Positions 1 through 5,833 of a stretch of 23,732 bases of DNA are shown here, piece after piece; within the stretch, counting starts at the first letter, position 1, and each line of letters begins with the position of its first letter. The stretch comes from a virus. The notes under the pieces are model-generated. The model was not told the DNA's origin and made no database searches. It saw nothing but the letters and a program-made list of their open reading frames with translations. The DNA is taken from positions 1 to 23,732 of IMG/VR virus record IMGVR_UViG_3300025840_000245; one strand, 5' to 3'. Both the position numbers and the translations under genes were made by a program.

Positions 1-21
1 CCGAACAAGAGGGGATATACG

Positions 22-627
22 ATGAGTGTATGGAAAACACTAAGCTCAATTAATGTTAATGAGCACACCGAACGCAAAGGTAATCTAACTTACCTATCAT
101 GGGCTTGGGCATGGGCCGTTACCAAACAGCACTACCCAGATGCTTGCTACACCTTTCACGATAACGAAGTCCACTCGGACGGAACAATGACCGTTCATTG
201 CGATGTTATTATCGACGAACTAGCGCATGAGATGTGGTTGCCTGTAATGGATCACCGCAACAATGCAGTAGCAAACCCTAATGCCTTCCAGATCAACACT
301 GCCAAGATGCGATGCCTGACCAAAGGCTTATCCATGCACGGGCTAGGCGCCTACATCTACGCAGGAGAAGATCTACCCGCACCAGAGCCAGAAAAGTCAT
401 ACGAGGATTGGTGTGCAGAAAACAAGGAGAGCATTCTAGCAGTCAAGGCTGGCATTGCTAACGAGGATCTAGCATCTGCTGCCGAGGCATGGTTTGAACT
501 AGACAACGAAACCAAGCAAGCATTGTGGAAAGCACCATCTAAAGGTGGATGTTTTACAACGCAAGAGAGGGAGATACTAAAGTCTCCTGAATTTAGACAA
601 GCACACTTTGGAGAAGATAGTGAGTGA
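22..627 (+). CDS. DUF1071 (Sak-type) single-strand DNA annealing protein
   Basis: This 201-residue protein matches the DUF1071 family, phage single-strand annealing proteins related to Sak/Rad52-like recombinases. These coat ssDNA and anneal complementary strands during phage recombination and replication. The family signature is visible near the N-terminus: a start of the type VWKTLSSINVNEHTE, then LTYLSWAWAWA at residues 22-32, and the conserved KMRCLTKGLSMHGLG block at about 95-109. The C-terminal 80 residues are acidic and look like a linker or partner-binding tail. The ATG at 22 follows a purine-rich GAGGGG at a sensible distance. The next gene starts two bases after its stop and encodes a protein with an SSB-like tail, so the two probably act together on ssDNA. 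Family assignment is by recognised motifs; the biochemical role is inferred. Confidence 0.88.
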   Translation: MSVWKTLSSINVNEHTERKGNLTYLSWAWAWAVTKQHYPDACYTFHDNEVHSDGTMTVHCDVIIDELAHEMWLPVMDHRNNAVANPNAFQINTAKMRCLTKGLSMHGLGAYIYAGEDLPAPEPEKSYEDWCAENKESILAVKAGIANEDLASAAEAWFELDNETKQALWKAPSKGGCFTTQEREILKSPEFRQAHFGEDSE

Positions 628-628
628 G

Positions 629-898
629 ATGAAATATATCAGCGGATTGTACGCCAAGAAGAAGCACAATCGTGCGCCAGACTTTGTGATCTGCAATGGA
701 TCAATCAACAAGAAACAGATGCAGGAAACACTAGATCAGATGGACGGGGAGTGGATTAACTTCCAGATCAACACACCGTTTAGCGAAGATCCTGACAAGC
801 CTGACAAGCTGGTAATCAAACTCAATGACTACAAGCCAAATGAATCTAAACAAGCACCATCTAAGCCTGCTGAAGACCTAGAAGACATTCCATTCTAA
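629..898 (+). CDS. Small protein with SSB-like acidic C-terminal tail
   Basis: This 89-residue protein starts at the ATG two bases after the stop of the annealing protein. In-frame TTG (608) and GTG (620) codons lie upstream inside that gene; GTG 620 has a GGAGAA close in front, so the exact start is uncertain. The body (residues 1-70) is a small mixed-charge domain I cannot assign to a named family. Residues 71-80 are a Pro/Ser/Lys linker, and the end reads EDLEDIPF, closely resembling the acidic tip of bacterial SSB (D-D-D-I-P-F type) that recruits replication and repair enzymes. Placed directly behind a strand-annealing protein, it is most likely a ssDNA-binding or recombination accessory protein. 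That role is inference from tail and context; no OB fold can be shown by eye. Confidence 0.75.
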   Translation: MKYISGLYAKKKHNRAPDFVICNGSINKKQMQETLDQMDGEWINFQINTPFSEDPDKPDKLVIKLNDYKPNESKQAPSKPAEDLEDIPF

Positions 899-906
899 CG
901 CACGAG

Positions 907-927
907 AAGGGGTCTACACGGCCCCTT
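907..927. terminator. Hairpin between convergent operons
   Basis: A 6-bp perfect stem, AAGGGG (907-912) with CCCCTT (922-927), closes a 9-base loop. It sits between the stop codon of the plus-strand SSB-tail gene and the stop codon of the minus-strand endolysin, overlapping the latter's last base. The position suits a shared, bidirectional terminator. The T-run following on the plus strand is short (TTTAG), so intrinsic termination may be weak. Confidence 0.5.
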
Positions 928-1274
928 TAGTATTCCCATAGTACGGGTACACTCTGACGCGTATCGACGTGTACGAAGCTCTTGTGGATTCCTATGCCAC
1001 TGAAGCCCATTGCCATAGCGTTTTTCACTATCAAGTAGCGTTGATTACCGTCTGCTACCGCAATATCTGCCGCAATACCCTGTGCATGAGTGCCTGGCTT
1101 AGACTTCTTGGCCTCAATAGAATGGTTGGGAGATCTGTAACCGCTGGTTATTTTGAACCCGAATCCACACTCATGTCTCAAGGCATCGAGGGCATGGATG
1201 AACTCGTCCTTCATCATGTTGTTGCCTGTTTCTTGGCAGTCAAATTCTTCCCGCGTGAAGTATCGGAATGTCAT
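927..1274 (-). CDS. M15-family peptidase endolysin
   Basis: This 115-residue protein is a compact zinc peptidase of the M15 (D-Ala-D-Ala carboxypeptidase-like, Peptidase_M15_3 type) family, which phages use to cleave peptidoglycan cross-bridges or stem peptides during lysis. The motifs are intact: SGYRS at residues 44-48, then H63 and D70 in the HxxGxAxD-type block THAQGIAADI, and H102 in FVHVD. These three are the expected zinc ligands. There is no signal peptide and no cell-wall binding domain, so export must depend on a holin. The ATG at 1274 overlaps the TGA of the upstream 51-residue gene as ATGA, indicating coupled translation. It is the last gene of the minus-strand unit, next to several small membrane proteins. 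Exact bond specificity cannot be read from sequence. Confidence 0.88.
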   Translation of the reverse strand: MTFRYFTREEFDCQETGNNMMKDEFIHALDALRHECGFGFKITSGYRSPNHSIEAKKSKPGTHAQGIAADIAVADGNQRYLIVKNAMAMGFSGIGIHKSFVHVDTRQSVPVLWEY

Positions 1275-1426
1275 TTCTTGTAGGCAGTCTTAGCAGATTC
1301 TCTAAATGCCTTGGCAGTAGGAGCACCAGCAGTACCAGGCTTTCTCATTTTCTCACCAGATCCAGCAGCAATACGTTTACGTTTAGCATGGATGTTTGCG
1401 TACAATCCTTTCTTGGGTTTTCTCAT
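1271..1426 (-). CDS. Small basic conserved phage protein (51 aa)
   Basis: This very short gene encodes 51 residues beginning MRKPKKGLYANIHAKRKR and continuing with IAAGSGEKMRKPGTAGAPTAKAF. I recognise the KGLYANIHAKRKRIAAGSGE pattern as a recurrent small basic protein of phages, without an assigned function. The start is fixed by context: the upstream gene's TAA and this ATG overlap as TAATG, and AAGGTG lies 8 bases before it. An in-frame ATG two codons upstream (1432) has only 2 bases to that ribosome site and is less likely. Its TGA overlaps the endolysin ATG. Strong positive charge suggests nucleic-acid or ribosome association, but this is a guess; no membrane segment is present. Confidence 0.85.
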   Translation of the reverse strand: MRKPKKGLYANIHAKRKRIAAGSGEKMRKPGTAGAPTAKAFRESAKTAYKK

Positions 1427-1704
1427 TACCATTTCACCTTGTTAGCCCAGTAAGCCGCAGACATTTTGCCTCTGGCTATGTTCTTCCTGTGACGTGCCTT
1501 GAATGATTCACGTCTCTTTCTACGAGATTCAGACTCACCTTCTTGTTTAGGAGATCCGCTGACACCCTGCTGTCCGAATCGAATAGTCTTGACTTGATCG
1601 CCAGACTTGGCTACTACCACATGAGACTTGGTAGGATGCTTAGGTGTACGCTTTGGTTTGTTATACCCAGATACACCGATACGTTTTAGTAACGACTCGC
1701 TCAC
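1426..1704 (-). CDS. Conserved basic phage protein of unknown function (92 aa)
   Basis: This 92-residue, strongly basic protein has a recognisable conserved core: KSHVVVAKSGDQVKTIRFGQ at about residues 26-45, then GVSGSPKQEGESESRRKRRESFKAR, and an end of the type GKMSAAYWANKVKW. I know this pattern as a recurrent phage protein without an assigned function. The start is a GTG at 1704, overlapping the TGA of the upstream 43-residue gene as GTGA, with AGGAAG just upstream; its TAA overlaps the next ATG as TAATG. High Arg/Lys content and lack of hydrophobic stretches suggest a soluble RNA/DNA- or virion-associated protein (inference). It lies inside the lysis-side cassette but shows no lysis motif. 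Confidence 0.85.
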   Translation of the reverse strand: MSESLLKRIGVSGYNKPKRTPKHPTKSHVVVAKSGDQVKTIRFGQQGVSGSPKQEGESESRRKRRESFKARHRKNIARGKMSAAYWANKVKW

Positions 1705-1832
1705 TTCTTCCTCGACTTACCCGCCTTGGAGTATGCAATAGCCACTGCTTGCTTGGGCTTGTAGCCTTCATCCAGCAGAGTGCGAACATTCTTCTTCATG
1801 GTCTTTTTGGCTTTACCTTTGAGTAACGGCAT
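1701..1832 (-). CDS. Small phage protein with KQAVAIAxSKAGKS motif (43 aa)
   Basis: This 43-residue basic protein begins MPLLKGKAKKTMKKN and ends with KPKQAVAIAYSKAGKSRKK. The pattern of a lysine-rich start followed by G(Y/K)xxKQAVAIA(L/Y)SKAG is a repeatedly seen small phage protein whose function I do not know. The ATG at 1832 overlaps the upstream stop as TAATG, and its TGA overlaps the GTG start of the next gene. Despite its size, the tight overlap on both ends and the recognisable motif make it a real gene. The C-terminal half would form one short helix; an RNA- or protein-binding peptide is possible but unproven. Confidence 0.8.
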   Translation of the reverse strand: MPLLKGKAKKTMKKNVRTLLDEGYKPKQAVAIAYSKAGKSRKK

Positions 1833-2014
1833 TACTTATCCTTAGCTCGGAATACGTTAAGAGCCAAAATGTCTACAACCTTGTACAGCTTAGACCATGC
1901 CTTGCCTAAGTGACTAACCATCTCATCGTCTTTAGGAGTAGGGGTCATTGCAGCTAATGAGGATGCACAAGCAATGATTACAGATACCATCTCTACATAT
2001 TCAAATATACCCAT
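1832..2014 (-). CDS. Small membrane-associated protein, possible holin component (60 aa)
   Basis: This 60-residue protein has a hydrophobic N-terminal half (residues 2-23, FEYVEMVSVIIACASSLAAM type), then a conserved-looking TPTPKDDEM turn, and a second moderately hydrophobic stretch near 46-55 (VVDILALNVF). I recognise the ...ACASSLAAMTPTPKDD... pattern from small proteins in other aquatic phages, usually unassigned or called holin-like. The arrangement, one sure membrane helix plus an amphipathic one, and a position among other tiny membrane proteins just upstream of the endolysin, fit a lysis role. The ATG lies one base after the previous gene's TGA, and its TAA overlaps the next ATG. The holin role is inference. 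Confidence 0.8.
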   Translation of the reverse strand: MGIFEYVEMVSVIIACASSLAAMTPTPKDDEMVSHLGKAWSKLYKVVDILALNVFRAKDK

Positions 2015-2015
2015 A

Positions 2016-2171
2016 TCACTTCCTTATCAATTCGTTAATGGCTTTCCACGCTTCGATCATCTTAGATTCAAGAACATCCAGACGGTTTAAGATCTTGCCA
2101 ATCGTTAGCACGAGAATGAATATGCCAGCAGCTATCGGCCAGCCTGAGACAATAATCTCCCATGTTTCCAT
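2016..2171 (-). CDS. Single-span membrane protein with C-terminal helix (51 aa)
   Basis: This 51-residue gene starts at an ATG that overlaps the upstream TAA as TAATG and ends one base before the next ATG. Residues 6-26 (IIVSGWPIAAGIFILVLTIG) form one clear membrane helix, followed by an amphipathic, heptad-like helix (ILNRLDVLESKMIEAWKAINELIRK). One N-terminal span plus a short coiled-coil-like tail recalls inner-membrane spanins or single-span holins, but it is much shorter than typical Rz proteins and no outer-membrane partner is visible. A lysis role is likely from context only. Confidence 0.75.
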   Translation of the reverse strand: METWEIIVSGWPIAAGIFILVLTIGKILNRLDVLESKMIEAWKAINELIRK

Positions 2172-2338
2172 TAGCCATCTCGTTTAACTAATTTCTGCAC
2201 CGTGTCAGACTCCCATATTCTTAGAGCCAACCAGATGATCGTGAACAAACTAGCGATACTAGGAAGCCAACCAGCTAAGGTAGCGACAGTGCCACCGACT
2301 GCTAATGAATCCATAACTGTTTTAGCTTCCTCTTGCAT
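2171..2338 (-). CDS. Putative holin (55 aa)
   Basis: This 55-residue protein has a polar N-terminus (MQEEAKTVMDS), a long hydrophobic region from about residue 11 to 42 that can form one long or two short membrane helices separated by the turn GWLPS, then the soluble tail RIWESDTVQKLVKRDG. The FTIIWLALRIWESDTVQKL pattern is familiar from small conserved phage proteins. Size, topology and position upstream of an endolysin suit a class II-like holin. The ATG at 2338 is preceded by AGGTG (inside the upstream gene's stop region), and its TAA overlaps the next ATG. Export or pore function is inferred, not shown. Confidence 0.78.
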   Translation of the reverse strand: MQEEAKTVMDSLAVGGTVATLAGWLPSIASLFTIIWLALRIWESDTVQKLVKRDG

Positions 2339-2345
2339 ACATCAC

Positions 2346-2645
2346 CTATGTCAATGAGACCCACTTGGAGCCGAATCGTATTGTAATATTGTCTCCACCA
2401 GTAAACTCTCCGGTCTTACACCCAGCACGATAGAACAATGGTTCAGGTTCAAAGCCTACATTCTCGCTGATAGACGTGAAGGTATCTACGTCAGTCCAGG
2501 TAGAATCATCAGTGCTACGTTGTACAGTAACGATAGTACCCGCGCTCAGAGTGCCTCGGATAGAGAAGTTAAAGTCTCCTTCAAAACGGAATGAATCACT
2601 GAATGTATTGGCAGCGGTTATGTTCTTCTCAATAAGCGTAGTCAT
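2346..2645 (-). CDS. Predicted beta-sandwich virion-type protein (99 aa)
   Basis: This 99-residue protein starts at an ATG overlapping the upstream TAA (TAATG). It is rich in alternating hydrophobic/polar residues and Thr/Ser/Gly: TVQRSTDDSTWTDVDTFT is the central motif, followed by a segment with FYRAGCKTGEFTGGDNITIRFG. This pattern of a strand, an S-x-D-x-S-T-W turn, and the phrase FYRAG is that of a small all-beta domain found in phage structural proteins. It sits between tailspike genes and the lysis cassette. It may be a head or tail decoration protein; I recognise the type but no named family, so the role remains inferred. Confidence 0.8.
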   Translation of the reverse strand: MTTLIEKNITAANTFSDSFRFEGDFNFSIRGTLSAGTIVTVQRSTDDSTWTDVDTFTSISENVGFEPEPLFYRAGCKTGEFTGGDNITIRFGSKWVSLT

Positions 2646-2899
2646 TATTCAGCCTCCTGAGCAGCAGCATAAGCAGCTTGTGCATCAGCCGTGAATACAG
2701 TGCCAGCAATTGCTACAACATCAGCGTCTTCGCCTGACAGATCTGCATCTGGTGCCAGTACATGACGGTGGAATGATCGTGAGATTTCTACGTCATCACG
2801 CTTAATGATCGTTGCAGTACGAACTTGGATTACTGGATAGCCAGCTCCCGTTTGTACTACCTCGATCTTGTCGTTCAATGTTTCTTCTGTAAGTGCCAT
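2645..2899 (-). CDS. Small conserved phage protein (84 aa)
   Basis: This 84-residue gene has a strong ribosome site, AGGAGG 5 bases before the ATG, marking re-initiation after the tailspike gene. The protein reads as a two- or three-strand sheet (KIEVVQTGAGYPVIQVRTATIIKRDDVEISRSFHRHVLAP) followed by an Ala-rich C-terminal helix. The IQVRTAT-I---D-VEISRSFHRH pattern is common in small proteins near tail genes of podoviruses and other phages, with no assigned function as far as I know. The stop overlaps the next ATG. It may be a minor virion or tail-associated protein. Confidence 0.82.
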   Translation of the reverse strand: MALTEETLNDKIEVVQTGAGYPVIQVRTATIIKRDDVEISRSFHRHVLAPDADLSGEDADVVAIAGTVFTADAQAAYAAAQEAE

Positions 2900-2916
2900 G
2901 TGGCCTCCTGTTTATC

Positions 2917-2947
2917 GCCCTTTTGGGCCTGTCCACCCTTTAAGGGT
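2917..2947 (-). other. Two short inverted repeats after a tailspike gene
   Basis: Directly downstream of the stop of the 682-residue tailspike (minus strand) lie two small palindromes: ACCCTT/AAGGGT at 2935-2947 with a one-base centre, and GCCC/GGGC at 2917-2928 with a four-base loop. Together with the strong ribosome site just after, they mark the gap as a transcription or RNA-processing boundary. Neither is followed by a clear U-run, so a true intrinsic terminator is not shown. Confidence 0.35.
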
Positions 2948-2948
2948 A

Positions 2949-4997
2949 TTAAAAAGAAATGAAACTAAAGTCTTTATCTGCTCCACCTGTGTATACATCA
3001 CAAGCATTATAATTCAATGGGTTTACCGTAGCGTTTGCAGTTCCAGACGTATCATTGACAGTTGCAATGCACACATAATCGTTAGCGCGTTGCCTTGTTG
3101 TAAATGTAATCCGATAAACACCAGTTCCGGTTTTGGCAACGGTACAATTATAGCCTTGTATTAAAGTACCTGTGCTACTTACTTGCGCCCAAGAGTGAGC
3201 GTTATAGGTATTCGTTGGTGTAAAATTAGCATGGTCTACGGTTACATTCAGACGACGAACATTAACTTCGTTTAGTGTTGTGTAGTTTTGATACCGAATC
3301 CCATTGTAATCTCCATAGGAAACAATGCCGCCTTGAACGTCAATATAGGCAACATCATCAATAGTATTCTGATTCGTTGCACTCGCAGATCCATAAAACC
3401 CATTGTCCTTTAAATAAACTTGAGAAGCATATTGTATCGCAAATGGTGTATTGGATTGAGCAATAAAAATATTGTCCGACATGAACAACGACCCTGTGGC
3501 ATTTGTGTATCTAGCGTAGACACATCTGCCTCTTTGGGTTACAACATAATTTCTATGAATGTTTGATACGCTAATATCAACAGTTAGTAAGGTTCCTTGG
3601 TCAATAGTTCCGATACCAACAGGAGCGCCGCTTGCTGCAATAATTGAAATTTGATTGTCATTACACTCCCAAAGCTCTACCTTCGGCGCAACAACAGCTT
3701 GAGGCTCAAACCCAATTGCAGGCCTGTTATATATCGTATTAAAAACTACAACATTGCCAGTAGTCTGAACATTTCGTATGCCAACATTATCCGCAATGTG
3801 CTTTATAACAATGCCGCCACTAGATTCGGCGGTTGTAGTTACGTTATTATTGATTGCTCTTATGTATTCGCAAGTCTTAGCCGGACGAAAACGAAGGCCA
3901 CTCAAAACTTCATCTGCAATTAAAATAGTGCAATTTTCTACAGATACATTTTGACCGCCAAAGTCTGCGCCACCGTAAATCGTGCAGTTTTCAACATGAA
4001 GTGAATCTATGTTTTCGTGGCTGTCCATAGCCGCAACGTCCAAGCTATCAACATCATTGTTCATAATAACAGTGCCGCTAACTGTTAGGAAACGATTTGG
4101 ATCATAACCTCCTGTTGCGAAAGAATGTCGGCCGCCTTTTAGAGTTCCACCACTTACGCGCACATACTGAGAACTACCAATTACTAACCCGTAAGATGTT
4201 CTATTAGGGGTAACATAAGTCTTGGATGAAAAGTTAGCGTATGGGCTAGTTATATTGACGTTAGCGCAAAACTCAACATCCATACATACGCTATTGAAAC
4301 CTTCGACCGATGGGTTTTCTAAAGTGACGTTTTGACATTCCCAGAAAGTAATCCCTCTTGCGCTGTTTTCATCATCCTGACCTGTCATTTTTAAATTGCT
4401 AATAAAAACTTCAGGCATAATTAACGGAAAAACTTTTGACGTTGCAGCCGTATAACTGTCAAACAAAGAGCAATCTAAATAAATTACATTCCCATCAACT
4501 TTTTGAATCTGGTGCAACTCGCCTTTATTGTATTGAGGACGAGTTGGCACATAATCCTCGGTTGAGGCAATGCGTATCCATGATCCTTTTGTTAATCCAG
4601 AAGCACTTGCCACCGTGATTGACAGCTCACCTTCAGCAATATCTGACGATAATGTTGTCCCGCCAACTCTTTGTGTAACGTCCCAATAAACTGCATTGTC
4701 CACAACAAACGGCAAACCAGAAATCCAAAAGCCTGTGCCAGTTAATGACGAGCTTGCAATCAGTTCTCCTTTGCTTTCAAACTGAATGTTGACTTTGTTG
4801 GGAGTTACCAAAGAAAGAACCGAACTAAAGAAATACGGCTTGTCTATAACCAACGTGCCGCCAGATGATGCGATATAATCTAGTCCGGCTTGAATGGCAA
4901 TAGTGTCATCTGTAACACCATCACCAACACCGCCAAAGTCTTCAAGGTTTACCGTAGTAGCCTGAAGCATCCTGTAGTTGACTTTTGTTAAGCTCAT
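2949..4997 (-). CDS. Tailspike protein, pectate-lyase-like beta-helix, no virion anchor
   Basis: This 682-residue protein begins with a short leader and, at residues about 16-40, the motif NLEDFGGVGDGVTDDTIAIQ, the hallmark N-terminal element of pectate-lyase superfamily right-handed beta-helix proteins (tailspike depolymerases). The following about 560 residues contain repeated short strands with N-V-x-I/V-x-N patterns, as expected of helix coils. The last about 75 residues (from GTLIQGYN to the end) look like a separate beta domain, perhaps for trimerisation or glycan binding. There is no T7 gp17-like N-terminal anchoring domain, unlike the 787-residue tailspike encoded upstream, so it probably attaches through another fibre protein. 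Such proteins bind and often cleave surface polysaccharide; catalytic residues cannot be assigned by eye. Confidence 0.85.
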   Translation of the reverse strand: MSLTKVNYRMLQATTVNLEDFGGVGDGVTDDTIAIQAGLDYIASSGGTLVIDKPYFFSSVLSLVTPNKVNIQFESKGELIASSSLTGTGFWISGLPFVVDNAVYWDVTQRVGGTTLSSDIAEGELSITVASASGLTKGSWIRIASTEDYVPTRPQYNKGELHQIQKVDGNVIYLDCSLFDSYTAATSKVFPLIMPEVFISNLKMTGQDDENSARGITFWECQNVTLENPSVEGFNSVCMDVEFCANVNITSPYANFSSKTYVTPNRTSYGLVIGSSQYVRVSGGTLKGGRHSFATGGYDPNRFLTVSGTVIMNNDVDSLDVAAMDSHENIDSLHVENCTIYGGADFGGQNVSVENCTILIADEVLSGLRFRPAKTCEYIRAINNNVTTTAESSGGIVIKHIADNVGIRNVQTTGNVVVFNTIYNRPAIGFEPQAVVAPKVELWECNDNQISIIAASGAPVGIGTIDQGTLLTVDISVSNIHRNYVVTQRGRCVYARYTNATGSLFMSDNIFIAQSNTPFAIQYASQVYLKDNGFYGSASATNQNTIDDVAYIDVQGGIVSYGDYNGIRYQNYTTLNEVNVRRLNVTVDHANFTPTNTYNAHSWAQVSSTGTLIQGYNCTVAKTGTGVYRITFTTRQRANDYVCIATVNDTSGTANATVNPLNYNACDVYTGGADKDFSFISF

Positions 4998-5008
4998 TTT
5001 ATTTAACC

Positions 5009-5824
5009 TTATTCGACGGTATAGGTTGCAGTAAATGCCACAGTAGAACTGGTTGAAATTCCAGAAATTTGAACACCAACGCTTGCAGAACCACCTGTAC
5101 TTTCAAACAAAAACAAGTCTGTAAATGCAGTATTTAGATTAAAAAATCTTGGCCCTACCGTTACATCCGCATCAGCAGTTGTTAGTGTAATATTTCCATG
5201 CCTAACTGCGCCTTGAAAAACGCTATAACCTTTGTATGCAAATGGAATATTCTCTATTCTCATCAAACTGGTACCGCCACTTGCCGCTGAAAAACCAAAA
5301 TATGCAGTGATTGTTACTTGATTGCCAATCTTCGTGTAGTAGGCCGAAACATCTGCTAGGGTGTATGTCCCAGCAGTAGTACCCCTGACAGTCGGCGTCC
5401 ACGTCCCCTCCTCGTAATCATCGAGCAGCTCAGAGGTGCCAGTGCCAGCGGTAGCAGAGAAGTCGATGCCTGAGCCAGAATTAACAATGACATTCCCTGT
5501 GATTGAAACACCAGTGTTTGCAGTTTCTATCTTGGGATCGTCATTGTACCGAAGTTGAACGGAACCACCGTCCGTTGCCAGCATGTAAGTCTTAGTAAAC
5601 GCACCATTGTTAAACGAAATGCTCGATCCGTTTATAAGCAGATTGCCTGAGCCAGTTTCCGCAATATAAGAGGAATTATTTGAAGAGTTGTGATAGATGA
5701 CAAGATCATCACCATCACCAATTTTAATACGAACATCATCAGGAACCGCAAGCTCTCCATCAACAGTTATATCATTGAATGTTGGGTTGCGACCGAAAAC
5801 GCCCCCTTGTTGTTTGATGGTCAT
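5009..5824 (-). CDS. Tail fibre protein (271 aa)
   Basis: This 271-residue fibre protein has an N-terminal segment NPTFNDITVDGELAVPDD, then a repeat-rich shaft with D-x-D-L-V-I-Y-H-N and G-x-G-N-L-L-I-N-G phrases and ETANTGVSITGNVIVNSG, typical of beta-structured phage fibres (GDGDDLVIYH, TTGVTVTGN type). From about residue 135 a distinct C-terminal domain begins with LLDDYEEGTWTPTVRG and includes YYTKIGNQVTITAYF, a module frequently found at the tip of phage fibres. It is preceded by AGGAGT 7 bases before the ATG and lies between two tailspike genes. It probably forms a receptor-binding or adaptor fibre; it may connect the anchorless tailspike encoded next. That bridging role is inference. 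Confidence 0.82.
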   Translation of the reverse strand: MTIKQQGGVFGRNPTFNDITVDGELAVPDDVRIKIGDGDDLVIYHNSSNNSSYIAETGSGNLLINGSSISFNNGAFTKTYMLATDGGSVQLRYNDDPKIETANTGVSITGNVIVNSGSGIDFSATAGTGTSELLDDYEEGTWTPTVRGTTAGTYTLADVSAYYTKIGNQVTITAYFGFSAASGGTSLMRIENIPFAYKGYSVFQGAVRHGNITLTTADADVTVGPRFFNLNTAFTDLFLFESTGGSASVGVQISGISTSSTVAFTATYTVE

Positions 5825-5833
5825 TTAATACTC

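Noticed and set aside
529-866. Direct repeat AGCACCATCTAA in the two plus-strand genes
   Set aside because: Short, in coding sequence, and explained by similar Ala-Pro-Ser-Lys codons; no flanking symmetry suggests an element.
969-1283. Plus-strand open frame of 104 codons opposite the endolysin
   Set aside because: Antisense to an M15 peptidase with intact zinc ligands; no plausible protein features.
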